From Acinetobacter tianfuensis (GTDB taxonomy: Bacteria > Pseudomonadota > Gammaproteobacteria > Pseudomonadales > Moraxellaceae), in contig NZ_RAXV01000025.1 in the NCBI RefSeq assembly GCF_003611465.1, positions 1 to 57,072 of the forward strand: DNA of 57,072 bases. Reading direction: 5' to 3'. The number at the start of each line of letters is the position of its first letter. The stretch's first letter is position 1. Shown here piece after piece: positions 8,727 to 18,342 of this stretch. The notes beneath the pieces are model-generated. The model made no database searches. It was given only the letters and a program-made list of their open reading frames with translations, and was not told where the DNA came from. The position numbers and the translations under genes were made by a program.

Positions 8727-9146
8727 ATGAGTATCTTAATGAATTTAGGGCCGTGGGCAGAACAGCGCGCAGGCCAGCTTCTAGAACAAGCAGGCTATGC
8801 TGTGCTTCAGATGAATTATCATAGCCGTTATGGTGAAATTGATTTAATTGCGCAAAAAGATGCGGATCTTGTATTTGTGGAGGTAAAAGCGCGTGCATCT
8901 ACCCGTTATGCTCGGGCAGCTGAAACGGTATCTATACACAAACAGCGGAAAATGATGAAAACCGCCGTCATTTTCTTGCAAAAACACCCCGAATTGCAGT
9001 CTTGTTACTGCCGTTTTGATGTGATTTGTTTTGATTTTTATCAATACTTTGCAAAAACCATACAGTATGATTTTTCAAAATGCACTTATGATCTGCAATG
9101 GATAGAAAATGCTTTTACTTTTGATCAAGAGTTTATTAATCTTTGA
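8727..9146 (+). CDS. yraN: YraN family (UPF0102) nuclease-like protein
   Basis: This 139-residue protein has the UPF0102 signature. It has GPWAEQRAGQLLEQAGY at the start, then NYHSRYGEIDLIAQKD and LVFVEVKAR, followed by HKQRKMMKTAVIFL. The GEID...VEVKAR residues form the Holliday-junction-resolvase-like endonuclease core (E, D, ExK). Its substrate in the cell is not established. It follows lppC by 16 bases and keeps the rsmI-lppC-yraN-dolP order. The C-terminal 25 residues are less typical. Confidence 0.9.
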   Translation: MSILMNLGPWAEQRAGQLLEQAGYAVLQMNYHSRYGEIDLIAQKDADLVFVEVKARASTRYARAAETVSIHKQRKMMKTAVIFLQKHPELQSCYCRFDVICFDFYQYFAKTIQYDFSKCTYDLQWIENAFTFDQEFINL

Positions 9147-9210
9147 ACAAAATAGCCTGTGTAAATGCATAGATATAAAACGATCAAGAATATTTTAGGA
9201 GCCTTGCTGA

Positions 9211-9897
9211 GTGGTTAAGCGTATTGCAATGACAATGCTGTGTGTAGCAAGTTTATCTGGCTGCGCGACGTTCATTTCTGGCGGTACAGGCACAGCGCCT
9301 GTCGGTACAGACAGCGGCGCGCGCTCATTGGGTCAGGTATTTATTGACTCATCTATTGTTCGTACAGCCAAAATTAATTTATATAAATTAGACTCCCGTT
9401 TTAAGCAGTCCCGCGTCAATATCGAAAGTTTCCATGGCAGTGTGCTGCTGACAGGCCAAGTGCCCGATGCGCATTTGAAACAGCTGGCGGAAGATAATGT
9501 CAGAGCCATGAGCGATGTTAAAAATGTGCATAACTTTATCAGTATCGGCGATCAGATCAGCTATGGCACGATTATGCAGGATACAGCAGTAACTGCGAAT
9601 ACCCGCGCTTTGCTGATGAAAGCGCCAGTGGTTTCTGAAAGCAAAGTTCATGTACATACTGAAAATGCGGTGCTGTATGTGATGGGCCGTTTAAATACGG
9701 CTGAAATTAATGATTTGAATCAAGTGCTGCAGCAAGTTGGCAATATTACTAAAATTGTCACTTTGGTGGATAACATTGAACTCAATTCTGCGAATGGACA
9801 GCCGTCATCATTGACTGCACCCGCTTTGAATGCTGTACCGCAGGCCCAAACACCAGTTGCTATTGACCCAGATACTGTGGAACCAAATGCCCCTTAA
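9211..9897 (+). CDS. dolP: BON-domain outer-membrane lipoprotein (DolP/YraP family)
   Basis: The 228-residue product has a short signal peptide ending in the lipobox LSGC (Cys near residue 18). It then has two BON domains of about 65 residues each: the first includes SRVNIESFHGSVLLTGQV, the second SKVHVHTENAVLYVMGR. A Pro/Ala-rich tail follows. DolP supports outer-membrane integrity and BAM function. The GTG start at 9211 has an AGGAG site about 10 bases upstream. The gene occupies the same place as yraP in enterobacteria. Its end overlaps the start of the next gene. Confidence 0.88.
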   Translation: MVKRIAMTMLCVASLSGCATFISGGTGTAPVGTDSGARSLGQVFIDSSIVRTAKINLYKLDSRFKQSRVNIESFHGSVLLTGQVPDAHLKQLAEDNVRAMSDVKNVHNFISIGDQISYGTIMQDTAVTANTRALLMKAPVVSESKVHVHTENAVLYVMGRLNTAEINDLNQVLQQVGNITKIVTLVDNIELNSANGQPSSLTAPALNAVPQAQTPVAIDPDTVEPNAP

Positions 9898-10783
9898 ATT
9901 GATGCAGCAAAATTTAGAGCGTTTAAAAGCGCAGCTGCAAAAACAGACTCAGATTGCGAAATCTCTATATCGGGATTTTCGCATATATGATTTTGGCAGC
10001 TATGCTTTAAACCGTCTTACGCCTAAGCAGAGTTATAGCTTGCAGGCAAACGTGGCTTACGGTTTGAAGGCGCGTCAGCGTTTAGATTTGTACCGTTCAG
10101 TGAAGCTGCGTGACAGCCAGCCTTTGCTGGTGTTTGTACATGGCGGCGCTTGGATGCATGGCGATAAAAAGGAATATGCCTTTATTGGTGAAGCTTTTGC
10201 CAAAGAAGGCTTTAATGTTGCGGTTATTAACTATCATTTAGCGCCTGAACATATTTTTCCTAGCTCGATAGATGATCTAACGCTGGCATTGAATTACTTA
10301 AATCAATCTCAGCAGAAACTGCATATTTCTGCTGAAAATATTGTACTGATGGGGCATTCTGCCGGCGCATTTAATATCATGTCGGCGCTGTATCACCCGC
10401 AGCCGTATGTTTTGCAAAGCAGAAGCAGTATCCGTGCAATTATTGGCTTGGCTGGCCCATATCATTTTGATTATAAAGGTGATCCGCTATGCGCTGATGC
10501 TTTTGATCAGACGGTGCCATACCAGCAGGTCATGCCGTATTACTTCTTAGAGCAAAACAGCATCAAGCATTATCTGTTTACTGCAGATCAAGATAATATT
10601 GTTGGGCTAAGCAATAGTACAGATTTGAATGAAAAGCTGCTGTCACTGGGTAATCACAGCCAAGTAATTCAAATACCGCGTGTCGGGCATATTACGATGA
10701 TTGGTTCAGTATCCAGTATTTTCAGCCGTTTTTTCAGCACCAAAGCGCAAATTATGCAGGCTTTGGACGATGCTTTGAAATAG
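9887..10783 (+). CDS. Alpha/beta hydrolase (HSL-like esterase family)
   Basis: This is a 298-residue serine hydrolase. The oxyanion-hole motif is FVHGGAWMHGDKKEY and the nucleophile elbow is MGHSAGAFN. A downstream acidic residue in the FTADQDNIVG region and GHITMIG at the end supply the Asp and His of the triad. The HGGAW motif points to the hormone-sensitive-lipase or carboxylesterase branch. The ATG at 9887 overlaps the last codons of dolP and has a GGA ribosome site; the frame extends upstream to 9830 within dolP but without initiation signals. The substrate is unknown. The coupling suggests co-expression with dolP. Confidence 0.82.
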   Translation: MPLKLMQQNLERLKAQLQKQTQIAKSLYRDFRIYDFGSYALNRLTPKQSYSLQANVAYGLKARQRLDLYRSVKLRDSQPLLVFVHGGAWMHGDKKEYAFIGEAFAKEGFNVAVINYHLAPEHIFPSSIDDLTLALNYLNQSQQKLHISAENIVLMGHSAGAFNIMSALYHPQPYVLQSRSSIRAIIGLAGPYHFDYKGDPLCADAFDQTVPYQQVMPYYFLEQNSIKHYLFTADQDNIVGLSNSTDLNEKLLSLGNHSQVIQIPRVGHITMIGSVSSIFSRFFSTKAQIMQALDDALK

Positions 10784-10795
10784 CGTAAAGGCAAT

Positions 10796-10828
10796 AAAAA
10801 ACCGCCGATTCAATCGGCGGTTTTTTAT
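10796..10828. terminator. Bidirectional terminator between the esterase and nudC
   Basis: The stem ACCGCCGATT/AATCGGCGGT is flanked by six A on the left and six T on the right. It serves both converging transcripts. Confidence 0.9.
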
Positions 10829-10837
10829 TTGTAAAAT

Positions 10838-11611
10838 TTAAAGCCAAGCTTTAGTGTCATCCGCAGCAGGTGTGCCATGAATGACGTGCATAATCATGGC
10901 GTGGGCAATGCTGCCTTTAAATGGGATCTCAGGCAGCTGATCAAACTTGAAAAAGTCTGCATCACTGATTTCTTCAGGCTGCAGGCAGAGTTCACCAGAG
11001 GCATATTCTGCTTTAAATGCAATCATTAAATTACTTGGGAAGGGCCAAGGCTGGCTAGCAAGATATTGAATATTCTTCACTTGAAGTCCAACTTCTTCTT
11101 CAGTTTCACGGCGTACCGCTTCTTCTAAGGTTTCGCCAACCTCAACAAAACCTGCTATCAGGCCATACATACCGCGGGTATTTTTCGCATTTTTTGCAAG
11201 CAAAATTTCATCTTCACCGCGGGTAATGACTGTGATGACACATGGGTTGACGCGAGGATATTGATGATAACCGCAAGCAGGGCAGACCATGGCATATTCA
11301 GTACGGTGCACTTCGGTTTTATGGCCGCAGTGACTGCAGAATTTATGATTGCGGCGCCACTCCAAAAGCTGAATCGCACGGCTGGCTTGCTCAAATTGCT
11401 GAACATTCCAAATTTGCAGCAGCTGGCGTAAAGGCACCAGCTGCAAACCGTCAGGAATGATTTCATCGTCAAGCAAATCACGGGCAATCACTTGATCACC
11501 CGATTGAACCACCAGATCGCTTGCGATGCTTTCTATTCGAGGAAGCTGAAATTGTTCATCGACCAGCAGCTGCTGCTGTTTAAAAATATAGGCAAGCGAT
11601 AGGTTTGACAT
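10838..11611 (-). CDS. nudC: NAD+ diphosphatase / RNA NAD-decapping Nudix hydrolase NudC
   Basis: NudC hydrolyses NAD(H) to NMN(H) and AMP and removes NAD caps from RNA. The 257-residue protein has four zinc cysteines in CSHCG and CPACG, the consensus Nudix box GFVEVGETLEEAVRRETEEEVG and, after it, SQPWPFPSNLM, the NADH-pyrophosphatase motif that distinguishes NudC from other Nudix enzymes. The ATG overlaps the fimL stop codon by one base (TAATG), so the two are translationally coupled. Confidence 0.95.
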   Translation of the reverse strand: MSNLSLAYIFKQQQLLVDEQFQLPRIESIASDLVVQSGDQVIARDLLDDEIIPDGLQLVPLRQLLQIWNVQQFEQASRAIQLLEWRRNHKFCSHCGHKTEVHRTEYAMVCPACGYHQYPRVNPCVITVITRGEDEILLAKNAKNTRGMYGLIAGFVEVGETLEEAVRRETEEEVGLQVKNIQYLASQPWPFPSNLMIAFKAEYASGELCLQPEEISDADFFKFDQLPEIPFKGSIAHAMIMHVIHGTPAADDTKAWL

Positions 11612-13254
11612 TAGGCAACGGCTTTTAGTTTCTCACTGCTTTGCAATGCTACCTGAAACATGGCGTGCATAACAGGCTGTTTGCCTTTTAAATTGTCAAT
11701 CAGCATGTCTGCGCTTGCAAGGCTGTCCAGCAAACGGTTGATATCTGCAGGGTCAATCGCTGTAGATGATTCGACACTTGCTTGCAGGAACTGGGCGCTG
11801 CGGTTCAGTGCTTGCTGACCTGCTTCTGCATTTAAGAACAGCATAGCGCCGCCGACTTCACGCAGCTGTGTTGCAACTGGCGCAAGTGCAGCTAAATCAT
11901 TGTTCTGCACATATTGCACTAATGTGCCGCTTGCGCTGTCAATCAGTGATTTAGTTTCATTCAGCAAAACTTCATGCGCTTCGTCTAAGCGGTCGAGTGA
12001 AATATTCATATTGTTCACGCGCAGCTGCAGACGGCTGGAAGTATGGTGACGTTCTAATACGCCAATCGAGTTCATTGCAGACAAGATGCAGTTCATCAGC
12101 TGCTGAGCAAAGCTTTCATCTTTCAAAATATCGCCTTGGCTTAAAGAAGCCGCTTGGCGGGCCAAGTCATTATGCGCTTCATTTAGGTTGAGGACTTTGA
12201 AAATATTCGCAAGCTCTAGCAATTTTGTTTTAAGTTCCTGCGTTTTTTCTGGCGACATGTTTTGGTAGTTGAACTCGATGTCATTGCGGATTTGCGCCAT
12301 TTCAGTGGTCACAAGGTCGCTGATGGTATGCATCGTGCCAAAGTCAGGGCCGTATAGATGACGGCTGAAGACTTGAATCTGCATGTCTGTCAGCAGGTCT
12401 TCGCCAATATTTAATTTGCCGCGGATGTGCTGTGCGACTTCATCTTCTTGGCTGATGCAAAGGCTCAGTACATTCGATAATTCAGTGATGCCTGCTTTGA
12501 AGCGTTCAGGCGAGCTGAAGTATTGCGCCATGCTGCGTTCAATGCTGATCAAAGTGCGCAGGCGGGGCTCATTAATCAGCAGCTGATCAATTTGGTTAAA
12601 GGCGACAAAAACCAAGTTCCAATACTGCTTAGAAGCATGCTTTTCTGAAAGGCCTGCTAAATATGCGCCAACAAGTTTGATCGCTTGAAGATCCATTTCG
12701 GTTTCTTCTTGCTTGATCAATTTATTTAATGACAGCTTATAAAGGCGGTGCACATATTTTGATTTCTCTAGCGCAGGCGCTTGAGGCAAGCTGAAATCAG
12801 GCGTGATGCAGTCCAGCAGGGGTTCGATGTGTTGGCCTTCGGACGTAATTGGCTTGCCTAGAGAAATTTCTAAGCGGTTCAGCGTGTCCAGCAGGAACTG
12901 CGGAATTTTTACTTCGCGCAAGCAAATAAATTCGATATAGCGCTTCAGCATGGTTGTGCCTTCGCTGAGCGCAATAACGTCAGTTGTTTCAATCGCCGCA
13001 GGATTCCCCATGATCTTGCGCATCAGCTCTGCTGAATATTGAGCGATTTTAGCCAAGCTTGCCATGTCAATCAGAGCAAGCACTTGAGCGCATTGTTCAA
13101 ATTGAGTCAGGGCATCATCAATGCCGAATGGCAGTGTTTGATCTTCGACTAAGGTGCTGACAGCTGATTCGACCAATTTGATCGAGTTGTCAACCTCATT
13201 TTTTATTATCAGCAACGCTGTTGGATCAAAATGTATTGAGGTTTGGTAAGACAT
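11611..13254 (-). CDS. fimL: FimL-like protein (ChpA N-terminal homologue, type IV pilus/cAMP signalling)
   Basis: This 547-residue cytoplasmic helical protein lacks transmembrane segments, receiver domains and kinase domains. It looks like Pseudomonas FimL, which resembles the N-terminal part of the chemotaxis-type kinase ChpA but lacks the phospho-accepting histidines. FimL affects twitching and cAMP through the Pil-Chp pathway. The ATG at 13254 is preferred: it has GGAAAGG about 10 bases upstream and gives MSYQTSIHFDPTALL, while the frame extends to 13326 without signals. It is the first gene of a pair with nudC. The identification relies on length, layout and remembered family features. 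Confidence 0.75.
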   Translation of the reverse strand: MSYQTSIHFDPTALLIIKNEVDNSIKLVESAVSTLVEDQTLPFGIDDALTQFEQCAQVLALIDMASLAKIAQYSAELMRKIMGNPAAIETTDVIALSEGTTMLKRYIEFICLREVKIPQFLLDTLNRLEISLGKPITSEGQHIEPLLDCITPDFSLPQAPALEKSKYVHRLYKLSLNKLIKQEETEMDLQAIKLVGAYLAGLSEKHASKQYWNLVFVAFNQIDQLLINEPRLRTLISIERSMAQYFSSPERFKAGITELSNVLSLCISQEDEVAQHIRGKLNIGEDLLTDMQIQVFSRHLYGPDFGTMHTISDLVTTEMAQIRNDIEFNYQNMSPEKTQELKTKLLELANIFKVLNLNEAHNDLARQAASLSQGDILKDESFAQQLMNCILSAMNSIGVLERHHTSSRLQLRVNNMNISLDRLDEAHEVLLNETKSLIDSASGTLVQYVQNNDLAALAPVATQLREVGGAMLFLNAEAGQQALNRSAQFLQASVESSTAIDPADINRLLDSLASADMLIDNLKGKQPVMHAMFQVALQSSEKLKAVA

Positions 13255-13380
13255 AAATCTGCACCTTTCCAAGTGTTTTATCTTGTTTGTGAACCGCCTG
13301 AACGGCGGACCATCTTTTATATTCAACTATAACGTAAGTTATGAATGTTTAAATACTAAATCCAAAATGAAATTTAGTTT

Positions 13381-14814
13381 TTATTTTGCAAAAAGGCAAG
13401 GTGTTCCATGTTTTTCTTCGAATTGTTTGACCCATTTCTCATGTGCTTCTAGTTCTTCAGCGCTTGGCATGATTATCGGCAGTTCAATTTGTATGCTTTG
13501 GCGTGAGCCGGAATTTTGTTCTGTTTCGCTGTGTGTCAGGGCATCCATATCAAAGGAAACCTGACCGCCTGTCATGGCTAAGTAGACATCGGACAGAATT
13601 TCGGCATCAAGCAAAGCGCCGTGGAAAGTACGGTCGCGCTGTACAATTTCATAGCGGCGGCTCAGTGCATCAAGTGAGTTTTTCTGGCCGGGGTGCTTGG
13701 CCTTAGCCATCGCTAAAGTATCGGTCACTTCACAGACTTCAGACAGTGCAGGGTAGCCTGCGCGTTTGAATTCCATATCTAAGAAGTTCATGTCGAAGCT
13801 TGCATTATGCGCAATAATTTCTGCGCCTTTTAGATATTCAAACAGCGGTTTAGCAATTTCTGCATATAGCGGCTTGTCTTTTAAGAAATCATCGCTGATG
13901 CCATGGACATTTTCAGAGTCGCCAACGGGTTTCTTTGGGTTAATGTAAATATGAATTGAGCTGCCGGTCAGTTTTCGGTTGATCATTTCAATCGCGCCTA
14001 CCTCAATGATGCGGTCGCCGTCCTGATAGTAGAAACCTGTGGTTTCTGTATCTAGAATCAGCTGGCGCGGGCCATGGGCTTCAACCGTCGGCGGAGTCAC
14101 AATGACCATAGGGTGCATAATTTCAGCGGGCAGAATCACAGAAGCTGAAGCATTTGCGATAACCGCCGTATGCTCCTTTTCTTCCGCCGCTGGCAGAGGG
14201 GCTGCTGCGCTTTGTATTTCAGTCTGTTCAGGCATTGCTTTTTCTTCTTCTAAGATGCTGCTGTCTTCTTCAGTAAACTCATCTTCTTCTAGTTCTTCAT
14301 CTTCAGCTGTATCTAAGCCAAAAGGATCGTTTAACAGCCAGTCTGATTCAACTTTTTTTTTAAGCTCATCAGTTTGACCGCCATTGATTCTTTTTAATGT
14401 TTCTTCCACACCTTGGTTTGCCAGCTGGTCAGCCATTTCATTGCCGGCATGCCCAGCGTGGCCTTTAATCCAGTTCCATTCAATTTCACGGCCTTGGCAG
14501 GTTGCATCCAGCAGCTTCCATAAATCTGGATTTTTAACATCTTTCCAGTTTTTCTTTTTCCAGCCATGAATCCATTCGGTAATGCCTTGTTTTACATAGT
14601 TGGAATCAGTCCAGATAATCAGTTTGGCATCTGCAGGGCAGTGTTTAATGCCTTCAATGGCCGCAGTCAGCTCCATGCGGTTGTTGGTGGTTTCAGCCTC
14701 TCCGCCGCAAATTCTCTGCTCTTGGCCTTCGCTTAAAATATATGCGCCCCAACCCCCTAATCCGGGGTTGCCTTTACAAGCGCCATCTACATAAAGCGTA
14801 ATTGTTTGAGCCAT
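13381..14814 (-). CDS. rnhA-dnaQ: Fusion protein: RNase HI plus DNA polymerase III epsilon (DnaQ) exonuclease
   Basis: One frame of 477 codons encodes two enzymes. Residues 1-140 are RNase HI, with the catalytic acidic residues D10, E48, D70 and D129 in the usual contexts (VDGACKGNPG, NRMELTA, WTDSNYV, KGHAGHAGNEMAD). Residues 141-250 are a long Glu- and Ala/Pro-rich linker. Residues 250-430 are a DEDDh exonuclease with D255/E257 (LDTETTG), D341, H398 and D403, the replicative proofreading subunit. The tail has QIELP near 442, a candidate clamp-binding element. In E. coli rnhA and dnaQ are adjacent divergent genes. As I recall, the fusion is a known Acinetobacter feature. No frameshift is involved. 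Confidence 0.95.
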   Translation of the reverse strand: MAQTITLYVDGACKGNPGLGGWGAYILSEGQEQRICGGEAETTNNRMELTAAIEGIKHCPADAKLIIWTDSNYVKQGITEWIHGWKKKNWKDVKNPDLWKLLDATCQGREIEWNWIKGHAGHAGNEMADQLANQGVEETLKRINGGQTDELKKKVESDWLLNDPFGLDTAEDEELEEDEFTEEDSSILEEEKAMPEQTEIQSAAAPLPAAEEKEHTAVIANASASVILPAEIMHPMVIVTPPTVEAHGPRQLILDTETTGFYYQDGDRIIEVGAIEMINRKLTGSSIHIYINPKKPVGDSENVHGISDDFLKDKPLYAEIAKPLFEYLKGAEIIAHNASFDMNFLDMEFKRAGYPALSEVCEVTDTLAMAKAKHPGQKNSLDALSRRYEIVQRDRTFHGALLDAEILSDVYLAMTGGQVSFDMDALTHSETEQNSGSRQSIQIELPIIMPSAEELEAHEKWVKQFEEKHGTPCLFAK

Positions 14815-15021
14815 AAAACTGCATCCAAACTAAAATTATCAAACAGAATGGACTATTGTATAACGCAAATACATCTGAGCGCGCTAGTTCAGCGTTATTT
14901 TTTAATTTCTTGTAACATTTATACCTAAATAGCGTTAAATTACTGCCTTGTGTCTGCGTCCCGCTTCACTACAATGGCATATCTAAAAAATAAATTTTAT
15001 ACGAGCTGTTTGGATATTTTT

Positions 15022-18000
15022 ATGTATAAACCAACCAAGAACTGGTGTCAGCCTGCTTTGCCTGCCTTATTTAAAATGACAATTTTAGGATCAGCGGTTA
15101 TTGCTTTAGGCTTAACGGGCTGCTCTTCATCGTCCAGCGCAACTCAAGCATCGAAGTCAAAAATGGTTGGTTCATCAGGTCTGATGGGCGCAGACAGTTT
15201 GGATGGTTTGGAAGACTTGCTTTCTGCGACCGATATGCGTGCAGTAGAAGGCGACCGCCTGCTGGTGCTGAAACACGGTGATGTGTGGAAACGCATGACA
15301 GTGGGCTTTAAAATGGATTTAAATCATTGGGATCCGCGCATTGAAGCGCAGCGCGGCTGGTTTATTTCACGTCAGCCGTATATTGAGCGTCTGAGCGCCC
15401 GTGCATCTCGTTATTTATTTCATACGGTCAAAGAAGCGGAACGCCGCGGTCTGCCGACGGAATTGGCTTTGCTTCCTGTGATTGAAAGTTCGTATGACCC
15501 TGCAGCAACATCCAGCGCAGCCGCAGCTGGCTTATGGCAGTTTATTCCAAGCACAGGCCGTATTTATGGCTTAAAGCAAACCTCTCAATATGACGGCCGC
15601 CGCGATGTTGTTGAATCGACACGCGCTGCATATGAATTTTTAGGCAGTCTGTATAATCAGTTCGGTTCATGGGAGCTGGCGCTTGCGGCATATAACGCAG
15701 GCCCGGGACGTATTCAGCAGGCAATTAACCGTAACCGCGCTGCAGGCTTGCCGACAGATTATTGGTCTTTAAAACTGCCGCAAGAAACAATGAATTATGT
15801 GCCCCGTTTCTTGGCGGTAGCGCAAATTATTAAAAATCCAAATGCATATGGTGTCAGTTTGCCGCCAATTGCTAACCGTCCTCACTTTAGAGAAGTGATG
15901 GTTGGCGCTGCCAATTTAAATGATATTTCTTCGATTACAGGTTTAAGCCGTGCAGAGCTATATGCGCTGAACCCAGGTCACCGCACAGACTTTATTGATA
16001 CTGCAAGCCCAATGAAGATTTTGATTCCAGCGGATATCAGCCCATCTGTAGATGAACGTCTGAAAAAAATGCAGTCTGCAAGCGGTTTATGGGCGTCGTC
16101 TAATTCAAACTTGCCTAAAAATAATGTGACGGTTTCGCCGTCTAAAGCTGCGCCGCCAGAAATGAACAGCAAGACGATTGCGCCGTCTAAAGTTACTCCG
16201 CCAGTTATTGCTGCAACGGTAAAAACACCAGTTCAAGCCGCTGAAAAGCCTGCAGTGACTGCTGCGGCATCTGCGCCAAGCCGTCCATTAAGCATGACGC
16301 CTAAAGGTTCTTCGGCCTTGGCTGCATTTGCATCGAATAGTGATATTCCAAGTGCGCCGCGTATTCCAGTCGCAGTAACGCCAACAACTCCTGTTGCCAG
16401 CAAAGTGACAGTTGAGCCGCCAGTCAGCGCGAAAGAGCGTGAGCAAATCATGACGGCTATTCAGGCAGAAGGCAAAACGCAAACTGTGGATGAAGTGCTG
16501 AAACCTGTAGCCAGCAAAGCTGAACAGGATGAGGTGGTTCAAGAGTTGAAAGCTTTAGCGCCAAGCGGTACTGAAATTGTTGATCCGTATGACGGTAAAA
16601 TTAAATTGACTGCAATTCAGACCAGTTTGTCTGTAGCAGAACAGCAAGGCAAAGAGCTGACGAAGGGCTTTGCTTATCCGAAAAGCGTAGCGGAAAGCAC
16701 AACTTCAGATTCAGAGGAAGCTAAGCGTAATCAAGGCAAAAACGTCATTCAAACAGACTCTGAAGTTGTAGTTGTCGCGCCGAAAGGAAAACGCAGCACT
16801 TATACAGTACAAGCGGGCGACACCTTAGCCGTGATTGCGATGAAAAATGGCGTGAACTGGCGTGACGTGGCGAAGTGGAACCAAATGGATGCTGAGTCGA
16901 AGCTGTATGTCGGCACGGCCATTTATTTATATGACGCAAAACCCGTTGTGCAAGAAGAGGTAAAAGCGAAGCAGCCAGAAAGCTATGTGGTGAAAGCCAA
17001 TGACAGCTTAACTGGGGTTGCAAGTCAATTTGGCCTCACTGTAAAACAGCTGGCGGATTTAAATGGTTTAGAGACCAGCAGCGGTTTGTTGGTAGGTCAA
17101 AAGCTGAGCTTGAAAGAAACGCCCGCATCTAAGGCAAAACAACTGCAAGCCAAAGCTGATGCAGACGCTAAAAAAGCAGCGGCTGAAAAAACGGTCAAAG
17201 CAGCAACGAAAACATATACGGTTAAACGCGGCGAATACTTAAAGCTGATAGCAGACCGTTATGCATTGTCTAATCAGGAGCTGGCAGATTTAACAGCGGG
17301 CTTGAATGCAGGCAGCAGTTTGATGGTTGGTCAGAAGATTCAGGTGCCGTTAAATGAAGTGAATGATGCGCCTGCATCGCCGGCTAAATCAGAATTGAAA
17401 ACAGATATTAAAGCAGCGCCTAGCTATAAAACAGAAAGCTACAGCGTACAGCGTGGCGATACGCTATATAGCGTTGCGAGCCAGTCTAAAATCAGTGTGT
17501 CTGAATTGGCGGATTTAAATAATATTTCTGCAAATACTGGCCTGCGTATTGGTCAAAGTTTGAAAGTGCCCGCTGTAAGTAAAGCGCCAGAACAGTATGT
17601 TGTGCAGCCGGGTGACAGCTTAACGGCAATAGCAAACCGTTTTGACATGAGTATTGATGATATTGCGAATTTGAATGGCATGAGCCGTACCGCGTCATTA
17701 CGCGTAGGCCAGCGTTTGCAGCTGACAGGTGAGCCTGCAGCAGTAAAATCTGAAAGCCGTAATGAGGTTAAAGCGGATACCCGTGTCAGCAATGGTGAGC
17801 CATCAGATACGCATACTGTCCGTGCAGGTGAAACACTGTCTTCCATTGCGCAAAAATATAAACTTCAGATTGGCTATGTTGCTGACTTGAATGGCTTATC
17901 GCGCAGCAGCGCATTACGTGTAGGCCAGCGCTTAAAAATTGATGGCGATGTGCCGAAGGCTGAAGCGGAAAAAATGGTTAAATCTGCAGTATCAAGTTCG

Positions 18001-18306
18001 TACAGCGGCAATACAGAAAGCTATACTGTTAGTTCAGGCGAGTCTTTGCATGCAATTTCAAGCCGTTATGGTATGCCAGCTGCAGAGCTGGCGGCAATGA
18101 ATAACTTAAGCGCCAAAGCTGGCTTACGTGTGGGGCAAAAAATTAATGTCCCTAAGTTAGTGACAGAGTACCGCATTAAGCGCGGCGATACCTTGATTGG
18201 CCTTGCCAGCCGTTACGGTGTAGAAAGAGACGCACTGGCTGAAATGAATAATTTGAAGCCTTCTGCACAGCTGCGGATTGGCGATGTGATTAGAGTGCCA
18301 AATTAA
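15022..18306 (+). CDS. mltD: Membrane-bound lytic murein transglycosylase D with eight LysM repeats
   Basis: MltD cleaves peptidoglycan glycan strands. From the preferred ATG at 15022 the product has 1094 residues: a hydrophobic signal ending in lipobox LTGC (about residue 34), then an SLT domain with catalytic Glu about 155 in PVIESSYDP, GLWQFIPSTGRIYGL and AAYNAGPGRI. An Ala/Pro/Thr/Ser-rich low-complexity region of roughly 220 residues follows. Then come eight LysM domains (YTVQAGDTL, YVVKANDSL, YTVKRGEYL, YSVQRGDTL, YVVQPGDSL, HTVRAGETL, YTVSSGESL, YRIKRGDTL). E. coli MltD has two LysM. The start is uncertain: in-frame GTG 14950 and ATG 14974 exist upstream, and 15022 has only a weak GGA site. 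Confidence 0.92.
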   Translation: MYKPTKNWCQPALPALFKMTILGSAVIALGLTGCSSSSSATQASKSKMVGSSGLMGADSLDGLEDLLSATDMRAVEGDRLLVLKHGDVWKRMTVGFKMDLNHWDPRIEAQRGWFISRQPYIERLSARASRYLFHTVKEAERRGLPTELALLPVIESSYDPAATSSAAAAGLWQFIPSTGRIYGLKQTSQYDGRRDVVESTRAAYEFLGSLYNQFGSWELALAAYNAGPGRIQQAINRNRAAGLPTDYWSLKLPQETMNYVPRFLAVAQIIKNPNAYGVSLPPIANRPHFREVMVGAANLNDISSITGLSRAELYALNPGHRTDFIDTASPMKILIPADISPSVDERLKKMQSASGLWASSNSNLPKNNVTVSPSKAAPPEMNSKTIAPSKVTPPVIAATVKTPVQAAEKPAVTAAASAPSRPLSMTPKGSSALAAFASNSDIPSAPRIPVAVTPTTPVASKVTVEPPVSAKEREQIMTAIQAEGKTQTVDEVLKPVASKAEQDEVVQELKALAPSGTEIVDPYDGKIKLTAIQTSLSVAEQQGKELTKGFAYPKSVAESTTSDSEEAKRNQGKNVIQTDSEVVVVAPKGKRSTYTVQAGDTLAVIAMKNGVNWRDVAKWNQMDAESKLYVGTAIYLYDAKPVVQEEVKAKQPESYVVKANDSLTGVASQFGLTVKQLADLNGLETSSGLLVGQKLSLKETPASKAKQLQAKADADAKKAAAEKTVKAATKTYTVKRGEYLKLIADRYALSNQELADLTAGLNAGSSLMVGQKIQVPLNEVNDAPASPAKSELKTDIKAAPSYKTESYSVQRGDTLYSVASQSKISVSELADLNNISANTGLRIGQSLKVPAVSKAPEQYVVQPGDSLTAIANRFDMSIDDIANLNGMSRTASLRVGQRLQLTGEPAAVKSESRNEVKADTRVSNGEPSDTHTVRAGETLSSIAQKYKLQIGYVADLNGLSRSSALRVGQRLKIDGDVPKAEAEKMVKSAVSSSYSGNTESYTVSSGESLHAISSRYGMPAAELAAMNNLSAKAGLRVGQKINVPKLVTEYRIKRGDTLIGLASRYGVERDALAEMNNLKPSAQLRIGDVIRVPN

Positions 18307-18342
18307 TACTTAAAAATATAAATCACAAAGCAAGGGAGCCGC

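Noticed and set aside
14039..14377. Long Ser-rich ORF opposite the rnhA-dnaQ linker
   Set aside because: It is the antisense shadow of the acidic linker (Glu codons read backwards give Ser codons).
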